Shown one piece after another: positions 1-8,853 of a stretch of 11,347 nucleotides of DNA. The stretch is from Xanthocytophaga sp031424975 (lineage in GTDB: Bacteria; Bacteroidota; Bacteroidia; Cytophagales; 172606-1). The notes below the pieces were generated by a model that saw nothing but the letters and a program-made list of their open reading frames with translations, made no database searches and was not told the origin of the DNA. The position numbers were made by a program, and so were the translations under genes. Positions within the stretch are counted from its first letter, which is position 1; every line of letters begins with the position of its first letter. The stretch is taken from positions 1 to 11,347 of the forward strand of contig JANPIL010000327.1 of NCBI GenBank assembly GCA_031424975.1. Reading direction: 5' to 3'.

Positions 1-3000
1 ACGTCTGATACGGTGAAAGCCCATTCGTTTACCGGGATGCCAAGGAAAGCATTGCCTGCCAAATCCGTGAACGCGGCCGCATCCACGGTCACGTTCAGCG
101 TGGTGCCGGAGGGCAGCGTAATGCCCGGCACAATGGTCACGTTTTTGGCATCTGTACGGCTGATTTTCACCCGTGCCGTGTCGCCCACGTCAATGGTCAG
201 GATCGGGTTGGTGTTGTCGGTGCGGAAAATCTTGACGAAACCCACGCCAGCCGTGACCGGTTCGCTGAACGTGATGGTCAGCGGCGCGTTCTGATCCACG
301 TTCTGGCTGCCGTTGGCCGGCGAAAGTAACCTCACCGTCGGTTCGGAAATGTCGGCGATGCTGAAATTCCATTCGGTGTCGTTTTCCAAGCCAAACTTGT
401 TGCCTTGCAAGTCGGTGAAGCAGCCGTTCTGGATGCGCACCGTCACGCGGGCATTGGACGGGAACGGCACACGCGGCTTGATGGTGACCGTGGATTCGCC
501 GTCGCGCATCCTGATTACATCCAAATCGCTTTCTGCCTTGTATTGCAGGCCCGAACTCTGCCCCGTCACCGGATTGACGTAACTCAGGATGATAAAGCCG
601 GTGCCGCGTTTCATCGGCTCCGAAAAGTTGATTACCAAGTCAGTGGTCGGGATTACATTGGAAGCCTCATCCTCGGGTATCTTGCTTACAATGTACGGAA
701 ACAGGATGTCCGAAACATCGAAACGCCAGCTTTCGGGCGTGGGAAGGCCATCGAAACGGTTGCCACTCTCATCCGTGAACACGTCGTCAAACATGATCAC
801 GCTTACCGTGGCCCCCGACAGGAAAGGCTGGTGGAAAATGGTGGCCTGCGCACCGTTGATGCGTACCGAGTCGCTGGTTACTGAAATGGTCTGGGTGCGT
901 CCGCCGCCTTGGTTGCTCACTTCGGTCAGGATGATTTTGCCGGTTCCTTTCCTGATTTCCTCGCTGAACGTGATGACCAACGGCGAGGTGGTGGCCACGG
1001 CGGGCTGGCCGTTGGCGGGCGACAACGTGCGGACAGTCGGCTTGATCACGTCCGCCGCCTTGAAACTCCAAGCCACCGGCCCGGTCAGGCGGTTTCCCGA
1101 CAGGTCTTCGAGTGCGGAAGCCGGAAACTGTACGCTCACACTGGCTTCCGAATCGAAGGGCTTGGCGTGCGATATGCGCACGGTGTTGCTGGTGATGCGC
1201 ACTTTGGCATCTGAAAAAGATACTATTTCGGTGGTTCCCGTACTTTGTGTGATTGTGACCGCGCCATCGGCTGCGCCCCGGCGCACCGCCTCGCTGAACG
1301 TGATGACTAACTCCTCATTCGCCGCCACATTTTGCGATTGGTTGGCTGGCGACACGGTGACCAACTGTGGGGGCAAAATGTCGGCAACCGTAAAATTCCA
1401 AGTGGATGCGCTGGCAATGCCCCGGAAAGGGTTGGCGTTGCTGCTCAAATCCACGAAAACTCCCGAGGGCATGGTTACGTAAACCGCCGCGCCAGACGGA
1501 AAAGCGGGCTGCTGCGCGGTGTGCGGATTAATGGTGACGGTTTGCTGATTGGCGGAGATACTAATTTCCGGGCCGCCCACCTCAAACGTCCGGGCGGTTC
1601 CGTTTACGAAAACGCTGATCAAGCCCCGGTTTTTCCTGACGGGCTTGCTGAACGTGAGCCGTAGCTGGGCATTCACCGGTACGTTGGTCGAGTCGTCGGC
1701 GGGCGAAAGAGCCGTGGCAAACGGGGCATCAATGTCAACCACCCTGAAAATCCACTTCTGCTCCTGCGCCAGTGCATTGCCCGCCAAATCAGTGAAAGCC
1801 GTGGCCGGAACGGTCACCTCTACGGTGGAGTTGGATGGGAAATCGTTCGGGTTTATGGTCACCACATTGCCGGTGATGCCCACTTGGCTGGCATTGGCAA
1901 CGCTGATGGTTTGCGTGCCGCCAATGCTCTGCACTAACGTGATGCTGCCCGTGCCCCGCTTGACCGGCTCGCTGAAGGTTAGGGTTATGTTGGCGTTCAC
2001 CGCCGCGTCGGGCGGGCTTTGGGGCGCAAAGTCAGTGATTGTGGGAACCACGTAATCCTCGACGGTGAAATTCCAAAATCCCGGATCACTGATGCCCCGA
2101 AACGCGATACCCGCCGCATCCTTGAATGCGCCATCCGAAACAAGTACGTACACCTCGGCATTGGAAGGTAAAACCTCGGGCAGGGCGATGGTCACCGTGC
2201 GGCCCGACGGCGTGAGGGTTTGCACATCAATGGCTTTTTCCACCTTATTGATAAAGACGCTGACTTTGCCGATTCCCCGGGATACTATTTCGGAGAACGT
2301 AATGGTGAGGGCGGTGTTGCGGGCCACGTTGACCGCATTATCGGTCGGGTTCACATTGGCAATTTGCGGAGGCAGCACATCGGCCACCGTAAAACTCCAC
2401 TGGGCTCCGCCAAACGCATTGTTCTCCGCATCCAAAAAGCTGCCATTGGGCAGTGAAACACTGACAGTGGAACCGGAAGGCAAGTTTTCCAATAGCTGGA
2501 TTGAAACGGTTGTGCCGTTGTTTCCGGTTCCGAGCACGGTTACCTTGGCACTGGCCACATCAATTGCCTGTGCGACACCACCTTGGGGGGTAATGGTGAT
2601 GATGCCCGCACCCTTGCGCACCGCCTCGCTGAAAGTGAGCAGAATGGTGACATCGGGCGATACATTGGCTTCGTTGCGGCCAGGCGAAGTGGAGACTAAA
2701 ACGGGAACCACTATGTCGGCCACGGTAAAAGACCAGTCGGTCACGCCATCGTAGGGGTTGCCGGTCAGGTCGGTGAAGGTGCCGGGCGTAATGAGTACGG
2801 TTGCCGTTCCGGCCGTGAAGTTGGCATTGGGAATCGTGACCGTCCGGTTGTTGTTGCTGAAAACCACGCCCGCACCGGGAATGGCAATGGTCTGGTTGCT
2901 GGCCGGTTGCGATATGAAAATGGTTCCGCTGCCCTGCTTGACGGGCTCATTGAAAGTCAGGCTCAGGCGGGCGGTCGGCGCAACATCGGCGGCTCCCTTG

Positions 3001-6000
3001 CGGGGCGAGAAATCAGTCACCAGCGGCTTCACGTTGTCAATCGCCGTAAACGACCAGGTGCTGTCGCGGTTGATGCCCGCGTAGGGGTTTCCGGTCAGGT
3101 CGGTGATGATGCCCGCCGGTATCAGCACGAAAACCTTACTGCCCGACCCGAAGGGGAAAGTACGGTTGAAACGGATGGTGTTGCCGCTGAAAGTGGCCGC
3201 GTTGATATTGAGTTGCTGCACATCGCCACCATTGTTGACGGTCACCACACCGTCGGCTCCTTTTTTCACCGCCTCGCTGAAGGTAAGCACCAGTTCCTGA
3301 TCCGTTGGCACGTTTACGGCCTTGTTGGCGGGCGAATAGGTGGTCACTACCGGAATGTTGATGTCGCCGGTGGTGAAGTTCCAACGCTCCGGGTTGCTGA
3401 TACCCGCGAAATTCAGGTTAGCCAAGTCAGTAAAGGCTTGGTTGTCGATGAGCACATAGAAGCTGGTTTCCGAGGGCAGGGCTGCCGGCAGCGCGTAGGT
3501 GGCGGTGGTGCCGGGCAGGCCGGTTCCTTGGTTTGCGTTCAAAACCGCAACCGGGGTTGCATTGCCCTGCCGGTAAACGGTTATTTTCCCGGTTCCCGCC
3601 TTCACGGTTTCCGAAAAGGTAATGGACAGTGTGGCATTGACGGGTACATTGGCGGCATTGTCGGCGGGAAGCACCGAGACAACATCCGGCGGAATGATGT
3701 CGTTGACGCTGAACCGCCACGGGTCACCGATGCTGATGCCCGCAAACGGATTCCCATTGCTCACATCCTTGAAAACGCCGTTGTCCATGGTCACGGTTAC
3801 GGTTGCCCCGGATGGAATGCCGTTGGGAAAAAACCCGGCCAGTGAAACATCCACAATGCGGCGGCCAGCCTCCACCACAACCGCCGCATTGCCTACCGGG
3901 ATCACGGTAGGCGCGGCTGTTCCACTCACGCTCAAGGTAATGTTGCCGCTGCCTTTCTGGATGTCCTTGTTGAAGGTAAAACGCAGGTTGGTGTTGGTGG
4001 GCACGTTGGTGGCGTTGCGTTCCGGCAGGTAAGCGGTGATTACCGGCGCGTTCAGGTCAATGGTGGTGAACGACCAGGTATCGCGGTTACTGATGCCCGC
4101 ATACCGGTTGTTAGTCAGGTCGGTGAAGGCATTGTTGTCTATCAGCACCGACACGGTGGCGGCTACGGGCAGGTTGCTCCGGAGCCGGATGGTGGCGGTT
4201 TTTCCGTTCACCTTCACCAGCGTGTCGGTGACGGCGATGGTTTGGAGCAATACGGCATTCTGGTAGATGGAGATGCTGCCCGTTGATTTTTTGATTTCCT
4301 CGTCGAAAACGACTTCCAAGACGGTATTCAGGGCCACGCCCGTGGTGCCGGTGGCGGGCTTGAAACTCACCGTTTGCGGCGGCATGATGTCTGATGTCAC
4401 AAAACGCCACGTCTGGTCACTGCTGATGCCGTCGAACCGGTTGCCCGCCACATCCGTGAAAACGCCCGGAAATACCAGCACGTACAGCGTGTCGTTGGAT
4501 GAAAAGGGAGCGTGCGGGATGGTGGCCGTGCTGCCACTAACCGTGATTTCGCCCAAGGCCACGGTTTGCACTGCCCCCTTTTTGGAAATGATGATGACAC
4601 TGCCCGACGCGCCTTTCCTGATTTCTTCGCTGAATGTTATGCTTAGCGGTGCGTTCACGGGCACGCCGGTCTGGTTGTTTGCGGGGTTCAGGGTGGTGAC
4701 GGTAGGCGGATTTGTATCGGCCACGCGGAAACGCCACTGGTTGCTGGCGGCGTAGCCCGCAAACGCATTGCCGGTGATGTCCGTGAAGGCGGCCGTTTCA
4801 ACAATCACGTAGATTTCCGCTCCGGCTGTCGGCAGCGGATTGTTCAGGATGGTGACCGTATTGCCGGTCACGAGTACTTTGCTCGCGTTATTGGCGGCAA
4901 TGCTTTCCAAAAGCGTGTTGGTGGCCGCTTGGAAAATGTTGATCTTGTTTGCCGCACCCGTTCCGGCTTTCACGGCTTCATTAAACGTGAGTACCAAGTT
5001 GGTGGAGGCCGCCACATTGACTGCCCCGTTGGCCGGCGACAACTGCGTGACGGTGGGCGGCGTATTGTCGGCTACAGTGAAATTCCAGTCGGTGGGGCCG
5101 GAAATGCCCGGAAAAATGTTACCCGCCAAATCGGTGAATGCCCGGAACGATACAAGTACATAAACCTCTGATCCCGGCAGGAACCCCCCGGCTTTGATGG
5201 CTGCATAGTTGACGGTCACGGTTCTGCCCGCCACGGTCACGTTGGCATTGCCCACATCAATGCTGTTGGGAACACCATTTTCGTAAACGGTAATGGTTCC
5301 GCTCCCCTTCTTGACCGGTTTGTCAAACGTGATTCCCAAGGATTTTCCCGGAGCCACGCCAACAGCATTGTCCGCCGGGTCAAGCCCGTTGGCGGCAATG
5401 GCTGGCGGCTGTGCATCGGCTACGGTGAATGACCACGCGTTTGCCGCAATGCCCCCGAATGGGTTGCCCGCCAAGTCGGTAATGGCCGCTCCCGGAATCT
5501 GAACCGAAACCAACGCCCCCGAAGCCAACGGCTGGGGCGGACTGACAATCAAGGTATTGTCGCTGAAAGTCACGTAGCGTGCATCCGCTATGTCAATGGT
5601 CTGAACCGGGTTGCCCGCTCCCTGCCCAATGATAATGTTGCCCGCACCCCGCTTGATTTTTTCATTGAAAGTAATGAACAGGCTTGCATTTGTCGAAACG
5701 TTGACCGCGCCGTTAGGCGGGCTGAGCGACAGTGCCGTGGGCGGAATATTGTCGGCTACCTTGAAATTCCAAGTGTTGGCATCGGTTATGCCCACAAACG
5801 GGTTGCCGGCCTCATCGGTAAACGAGTCGGGCAGCACCAGCACGTACACATCCGCACCGGCGGGGAAGTTCTGGGGCGGCGTGATAGTCACAACGTTGCC
5901 GCTGACCACTACGTTTGCGCCACCCACCGGAATGCTTTGTGGCGCAACGCCCGTCGCAATGACCAGCAGCGAGCCGTTGGCTTTTCTGACTCTCTCCGAA

Positions 6001-8546
6001 AACACCATCACCAGCCGCGCATCAGGGGCTACATTGGCCGTGTCGTCGCGCGGTTGCAGGCGGGCGATGGCGGGACGGGTTATATCGGTCTTAGTCCGGA
6101 AATTCCAAGTAATCGTGTCGCTGATGCCATCATAGGCATTGTTGGCCGTGTCCAGCAAGGCTCCGGGCGTAATCTGGATGCTGATGTAGGTGTTCAGCGG
6201 CAATGGCGTGGGCGGCGTGATTGTCACTACGTTTCCTGTGATGCTGATGGCTGGGTTGCTAATCTGCACCCCTTCGTTTACGTTGCCTTTGTCAAGAGTA
6301 ATGGCACCAATGCTGCCTTTCTTGACCGGCTCGCTGAAGGTGATTTTCAGCACTGCATTTGCCGCAATCTCGCTGCTGTTGTCGGCGGGTTCATAAACTA
6401 TGGCAACGGGTTTGGCTACATCGGCAACCTGAAACCGCCACGGGGCGGCGGCATTGCCCGCGTAGGGGTTGCCTGACAGATCCTCGAAAACACCCGCTTC
6501 GAAGACGATGCTGATTTGGGCGGAAGACGGCAAATCGCTGGCCGGGTTGAGGGTCATGATGCTGTCGTTGGCAATGGATAGCACTGATGCCGGGGCGGTG
6601 GCCGCGTTGATTGTCTCGACGATGGCCGCCCCGTTGCGGATGGTGATGGTACCTGCGCCCCGGCGCACTTTTTCGCTGAAACGGAAGGTCGGGCTGGCAT
6701 CAACGGTAACCCTGACGGCTCCATTGACAGGGATGAAACTGCCGGGCACGATGACGGGCGGGATAATGTCGGCGGCACGGAAAGTCCACGGCAAGGCGGT
6801 GTTGCCGTCGTACTTGTTGCCTGACAAATCCTCGAAAACGCCCTCTGCAAAGGTGACACTGATCTGGGCTGATGAAGGGAAGTCAAGGCTGGGGTTGAGG
6901 GTCACGATGCTGTCGTTGGCGATGGACAGCACTGATGCCGGAGCGGTGGCCGCGTTGATTGTCTCGACGGTGGCCGCCCCGTTGCGGATGGTGATGGTGC
7001 CCGCGCCCCGGCGCACTTTCTCACTGAAACGTAGCGTCAGGTTTTGTGCCACCGGCACGTTCACCGTCCCGTTGGCCGGGGCAAGGCTGCCGGGCACAAC
7101 CGTCGGCTTCACATTGTCGATCCCGAAAGCCCAAGTGTCGGCGGCATTTCCGGCATACGGGTTGCCCGCCAAATCGGCGAACGCCCCGGCCTCAACAACG
7201 ATGCTGATCACACCGCCGGGCGGCAAATCGCTGGCCGGGTTAATGGTCACAATGCTGTCGTTGGCAATGGACAGCACTGATGCCGGGGCGGTGGCTACCG
7301 CAATGGTTTCCACGGCGATACCGTTGTTGCGGATCACGATGCTACCCGCCGCGCCCTTGCGGATTTTCTCGCTGAAAACCAAGGTTAGGTTTGTGCTGGC
7401 AAGTACATTGGCGGCTCCGTTGGCGGGTGCAAACGAAAACCGTGCGGGCGGTATAATGTCGGCGGCACGGAAAGTCCACGGCGAGGCGGCATTGCCCGCG
7501 TAAGGGTTGCTTGACAGGTCTTCGAAAACGCCCGCCGCAAAACCCACGCTCATGTTGCCGCCGGATGGCAAATCGCTGGCCGGGTTGAGGGTCACAATGC
7601 TGTCGTTGGCAATGGACAGCACTGATGCCGGAGCGGTGGCCGCGTTGATTGTCTCGACGATGGCCGCCCCGTTGCGGATGGTGATGGTGCCCGCGCCTTT
7701 GCGGATTTTCTCACTGAACCGTAGCGTCAGGTTTTGCGCCACCGGCACGTTCACCGCCCCGTTGGCCGGGGCAAGGCTGCCGGGCACGATGACGGGCGGG
7801 GTAATGTCGGCCACTTGGAAAGTCCACGGTGTGGCGGCATTGCCCGCGTAGGGGTTGGCCGACAGGTCTTCGAAAACGCCCGCCGCAAAACTCACGCTCA
7901 TGTTGCCGCCGGACGGGAAATCGCTGGCCGGGTTAATGGTCACAATGCTGTCATTGGCAATGGACAGCACCGATGCCGGGGCGGTGGCCGCGTTGATCGT
8001 CTCGACGATGGCCGTTCCGTTGCGGATGGTGATGCTGCCCGCGCCCCGGCGCACTTTCTCGCTGAATGTCAGAACCAAGTTTGCGGTAGCGGCAATATTG
8101 ACGGCGTTGGCCGCCGGCACAAGCTGGCTGATGGTTGGGTTTGTGCCGTCCGTGGCAAACCGCCACGTGGTCGTGTCGGCAATGCCTGCGTAAGCTTCAT
8201 CGGTGTCGCTCAACAGCGCACCGGCGGCCACCTGCACCGAAAGTGTCCTGCCCTTGGGGAAACTGACCGGCGGAACAATCGTTACCACGGCTCCTGCCAC
8301 CGTTACGGCAGCGTCGGTAATGCCGATGGTTTCCACCACGCTGGCACCATTGCTGACGGTGATGCTGCCACTGGCACCTTTCTTGACGGTAGCCGCAAAT
8401 GTGAGTACCAGACTTTGGCCGGTAGCAACGTTGGTAGCTTCGTTGCGCGGACTGTACGTGGCCACCGTAGGAGCCTGCGCACTTGCCAAGGTTCTGGCAA
8501 GCAGGCAGCAAAGGAAAATAAGCGAACCGGTCAGGTTTGTTTTCAT
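1..8546 (-). CDS. Giant secreted protein of at least 25 tandem Ig-like (Big_5/SbsA-type) domains; 3' end outside window
   Basis: Probable exported cell-surface or extracellular protein, perhaps an adhesin or stalk; the exact role is unknown. The frame opens at ATG 8544-8546 and stays open to base 1 (2848 codons plus two bases). Residues 1-24 form a Sec signal peptide: Lys near the start, hydrophobic LTGSLIFLCCLLA, then a cut near ASAQ-AP; there is no good lipobox. From residue 25 follow 25 Ig-like domains, each with a P-x-[N/D]-x-A-x-N-V opening, an L-x-[IL]-T-F-S-E-x-[VI]-[KR]-[KR]-G strand, an F-x-D-x-[AS]-G-N-x-[FY]-x-G loop and a closing W-x-F. Closing Trp residues include W128, W241, W357, W472, W587, W703 and, last, W2842. 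All are in one frame, so I see no frameshift. The pattern fits Pfam Big_5. The only cysteine I noticed after the signal peptide is in domain 24. The start is chosen because the signal peptide begins there; no clear Shine-Dalgarno sequence precedes it. A type IX secretion sorting domain could follow beyond base 1, but this cannot be seen. Confidence 0.93.
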   Translation of the reverse strand, partial: MKTNLTGSLIFLCCLLARTLASAQAPTVATYSPRNEATNVATGQSLVLTFAATVKKGASGSITVSNGASVVETIGITDAAVTVAGAVVTIVPPVSFPKGRTLSVQVAAGALLSDTDEAYAGIADTTTWRFATDGTNPTISQLVPAANAVNIAATANLVLTFSEKVRRGAGSITIRNGTAIVETINAATAPASVLSIANDSIVTINPASDFPSGGNMSVSFAAGVFEDLSANPYAGNAATPWTFQVADITPPVIVPGSLAPANGAVNVPVAQNLTLRFSEKIRKGAGTITIRNGAAIVETINAATAPASVLSIANDSIVTLNPASDLPSGGNMSVGFAAGVFEDLSSNPYAGNAASPWTFRAADIIPPARFSFAPANGAANVLASTNLTLVFSEKIRKGAAGSIVIRNNGIAVETIAVATAPASVLSIANDSIVTINPASDLPPGGVISIVVEAGAFADLAGNPYAGNAADTWAFGIDNVKPTVVPGSLAPANGTVNVPVAQNLTLRFSEKVRRGAGTITIRNGAATVETINAATAPASVLSIANDSIVTLNPSLDFPSSAQISVTFAEGVFEDLSGNKYDGNTALPWTFRAADIIPPVIVPGSFIPVNGAVRVTVDASPTFRFSEKVRRGAGTITIRNGAAIVETINAATAPASVLSIANDSIMTLNPASDLPSSAQISIVFEAGVFEDLSGNPYAGNAAAPWRFQVADVAKPVAIVYEPADNSSEIAANAVLKITFSEPVKKGSIGAITLDKGNVNEGVQISNPAISITGNVVTITPPTPLPLNTYISIQITPGALLDTANNAYDGISDTITWNFRTKTDITRPAIARLQPRDDTANVAPDARLVMVFSERVRKANGSLLVIATGVAPQSIPVGGANVVVSGNVVTITPPQNFPAGADVYVLVLPDSFTDEAGNPFVGITDANTWNFKVADNIPPTALSLSPPNGAVNVSTNASLFITFNEKIKRGAGNIIIGQGAGNPVQTIDIADARYVTFSDNTLIVSPPQPLASGALVSVQIPGAAITDLAGNPFGGIAANAWSFTVADAQPPAIAANGLDPADNAVGVAPGKSLGITFDKPVKKGSGTITVYENGVPNSIDVGNANVTVAGRTVTVNYAAIKAGGFLPGSEVYVLVSFRAFTDLAGNIFPGISGPTDWNFTVADNTPPTVTQLSPANGAVNVAASTNLVLTFNEAVKAGTGAANKINIFQAATNTLLESIAANNASKVLVTGNTVTILNNPLPTAGAEIYVIVETAAFTDITGNAFAGYAASNQWRFRVADTNPPTVTTLNPANNQTGVPVNAPLSITFSEEIRKGASGSVIIISKKGAVQTVALGEITVSGSTATIPHAPFSSNDTLYVLVFPGVFTDVAGNRFDGISSDQTWRFVTSDIMPPQTVSFKPATGTTGVALNTVLEVVFDEEIKKSTGSISIYQNAVLLQTIAVTDTLVKVNGKTATIRLRSNLPVAATVSVLIDNNAFTDLTNNRYAGISNRDTWSFTTIDLNAPVITAYLPERNATNVPTNTNLRFTFNKDIQKGSGNITLSVSGTAAPTVIPVGNAAVVVEAGRRIVDVSLAGFFPNGIPSGATVTVTMDNGVFKDVSNGNPFAGISIGDPWRFSVNDIIPPDVVSVLPADNAANVPVNATLSITFSETVKAGTGKITVYRQGNATPVAVLNANQGTGLPGTTATYALPAALPSETSFYVLIDNQAFTDLANLNFAGISNPERWNFTTGDINIPVVTTYSPANKAVNVPTDQELVLTFSEAVKKGADGVVTVNNGGDVQQLNINAATFSGNTIRFNRTFPFGSGSKVFVLIPAGIITDLTGNPYAGINRDSTWSFTAIDNVKPLVTDFSPRKGAADVAPTARLSLTFNEPVKQGSGTIFISQPASNQTIAIPGAGVVFSNNNRTVTIPNANFTAGTATVLITPGTFTDLTGNPYDGVTDWSFTVADIVVPVLVSTSPGRNEANVSPDVTILLTFSEAVRKGAGIITITPQGGVAQAIDVASAKVTVLGTGNNGTTVSIQLLENLPSGSTVSVSLPNGSFLDAENNAFGGAQWSFTVADVLPPQIANVNPTDNAVNVARNTALTITFSEIVSRGIGKVSVFINKVEKAIDVQTLTPSGRTVTIALPEVLPSNAEVYVLVSDGAFKDAAGIAFRGISDPGFWNFTVEDYVVPTITDFAPQSPPDAAVNANITLTFSEPVKRGTGSITLVQSIGGTQTISVANASQVGITGNVVTINPNDFPSNSTVEVTVPATAFTDLAGNALAQEQKWIFRVVDIDAPFATALSPADDSTNVPVNAQLRLTFSKPVRKNRGLISVFVNGTARTFEVGGPEISISANQQTVTINPHTAQQPAFPSGAAVYVTMPSGVFVDLSSNANPFRGIASASTWNFTVADILPPQLVTVSPANQSQNVAANEELVITFSEAVRRGAADGAVTITQSTGTTEIVSFSDAKVRITSNTVRISHAKPFDSEASVSVQFPASALEDLSGNRLTGPVAWSFKAADVIKPTVRTLSPANGQPAVATTSPLVITFSEEIRKGTGKIILTEVSNQGGGRTQTISVTSDSVRINGAQATIFHQPFLSGATVSVIMFDDVFTDESGNRFDGLPTPESWRFDVSDILFPYIVSKIPEDEASNVIPTTDLVINFSEPMKRGTGFIILSYVNPVTGQSSGLQYKAESDLDVIRMRDGESTVTIKPRVPFPSNARVTVRIQNGCFTDLQGNKFGLENDTEWNFSIADISEPTVRLLSPANGSQNVDQNAPLTITFSEPVTAGVGFVKIFRTDNTNPILTIDVGDTARVKISRTDAKNVTIVPGITLPSGTTLNVTVDAAAFTDLAGNAFLGIPVNEWAFTVSD
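3..8474 (-). repeat. Protein-coding tandem array of 25 Ig-like repeats, period about 321-357 bases
   Basis: The array fills the giant gene after its signal peptide. Codons for the conserved Trp that ends each domain lie at plus positions 8163, 7824, 7476, 7131, 6786, 6438, 6105, 5769, 5433, 5085, 4734, 4407, 4074, 3717, 3381, 3054, 2733, 2397, 2073, 1752, 1398, 1068, 726, 369 and 21. Every position is divisible by three, so each spacing is a whole number of codons. Most units have diverged strongly in DNA and protein and keep only the motif residues, which points to an old array; units 2-6 are the exception. Every unit begins with a Pro-rich linker, often I-x-P-P or P-T-V, directly after the previous W-x-F-x-x-x-D. 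Confidence 0.92.
6438..8165 (-). repeat. Recently homogenised repeat block (domains 2-6) with a two-domain higher-order unit of about 690 bases
   Basis: Five consecutive domains share an almost unchanged centre of about 130 bases, encoding I-T-I-R-N-G-x-A-x-V-E-T-I then A-T-A-P-A-S-V-L-S-I-A-N-D-S-I. Within the block, domains 3 and 5 match best at an offset of 690 bases: 6901-6960 against 7591-7650 differ at 2 of 60 bases, and 7021-7080 against 7711-7770 at 3 of 60. Domains 2 and 4 match at an offset of 693 and share V-T-I-N-P, where domains 3, 5 and 6 have L-N-P. The simplest reading is duplication of a two-domain unit, with an in-frame 3-base difference near 7100. Such a block is also where a short-read assembly could gain or lose units. 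Confidence 0.82.
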
Positions 8547-8625
8547 ATAGTTGGATAATCGCGCCGCATGGCAATGTCTGGAAAAATCATGGCCGGAATC
8601 TGGCAGCCGGCAAATGGATGTGCAA

Positions 8626-8657
8626 CCGGAAGCGGACGGGTTTCCGGCCGCTTCCGG
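8626..8657. repeat. Perfect inverted repeat with 10-base arms in the leader region of the giant gene
   Basis: The arm CCGGAAGCGG at 8626-8635 is perfectly complementary to CCGCTTCCGG at 8648-8657, with a 12-base loop. It lies 80 bases upstream of the giant gene's ATG and its right arm is also the tail of the minus-strand copy of the 39-base repeat. No T-run follows on either strand, so a classic intrinsic terminator is unlikely. It could be a leader structure or part of a mobile repeat; its role is inferred only from position. Confidence 0.5.
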
Positions 8658-8686
8658 GAAATAGTATCTTTCAAAAAGGCCAAACC
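8648..8686 (-). repeat. Copy 1 of a 39-base dispersed intergenic repeat
   Basis: Read on the minus strand, it begins GGTTTGGCC, has the core GAAAGATACTATTT and ends CGGAAGCGG. It matches copy 3 (10761-10799) at 33 of 39 positions and copy 2 (8771-8809) at 32 of 39, without gaps. It points toward the giant gene start. Confidence 0.7.
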
Positions 8687-8770
8687 CCCATCCATACGAA
8701 ATAGCGGATTCAGACGAGAATCGAATGACTTGCGTTTTGCCACAACTCGGGTTTGTCTTGTGCAAAGGCA

Positions 8771-8809
8771 GGTTTGGGCTTTCAAAAAGATACTATTTTC
8801 AGGAAGTGG
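8771..8809 (+). repeat. Copy 2 of the 39-base dispersed intergenic repeat
   Basis: On the plus strand it begins GGTTTGGGC, has the core AAAGATACTATTTTC and ends AGGAAGTGG. It matches copy 1 at 32 of 39 positions with no gap. Copies 1 and 2 face each other with 84 bases between them, so a transcript through the gap could fold them into a long imperfect stem. Confidence 0.7.
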
Positions 8810-8818
8810 TTTTGGTGG

Positions 8819-8848
8819 GGGCAGGTTTCGGATTTCCGGAGCCTGCCC
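8819..8848 (-). terminator. Possible terminator hairpin after the 244-residue protein gene
   Basis: GGGCAGG (8819-8825) pairs with CCTGCCC (8842-8848), and inner CGG/CCG bases can extend the stem. It begins five bases past the TAA stop of the upstream gene (8854-8856). No T-run follows on the minus strand, so termination is inferred from position and structure only. Confidence 0.4.
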
Positions 8849-8853
8849 GTTAT

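Larger units (their letters stand above)
8547..8853. other. Non-coding gap between the 244-residue protein gene and the giant gene
   Basis: This 307-base stretch has no convincing gene. It holds, from right to left, a possible terminator hairpin (8819-8848), a plus-oriented copy of a 39-base dispersed repeat (8771-8809), a minus-oriented copy of the same repeat (8648-8686) and a strong 10-base-pair hairpin (8626-8657). The promoter and 5' leader of the giant gene must lie here unless it is co-transcribed from upstream. I found no clear TAnnTTTG promoter element. An 80-codon minus ORF (8785-8543) ends by overlapping the giant gene's ATG, but its sequence is mostly dispersed repeat and hairpin translated, so I do not call it. 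Confidence 0.6.

Noticed and set aside
589..1482. 297-codon open frame on the plus strand, and other plus-strand ORFs between 13 and 8558
   Set aside because: All are antisense to the intact minus-strand Ig-repeat frame, end at irregular places and have compositions expected from reverse translation of the repeats.
6469..7503. 344-codon open frame on the plus strand
   Set aside because: It lies fully antisense to the giant gene, mirrors the repeated domains (the same peptide recurs each unit), and has no signal peptide or known domain. GC-rich codon use in the true frame keeps this frame open.
3..8474. Phage tail fibre or S-layer protein as the identity of the giant gene
   Set aside because: The domain type is named after the S-layer protein SbsA, but no SLH domain or phage neighbours are visible, so only the Ig-repeat description is supported.
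8543..8785. 80-codon minus-strand ORF whose stop overlaps the giant gene's ATG (ATGA)
   Set aside because: The overlap looks like translational coupling, but the peptide is a translation of the dispersed repeat and the hairpin, with no domain, and it reads through a non-coding region.
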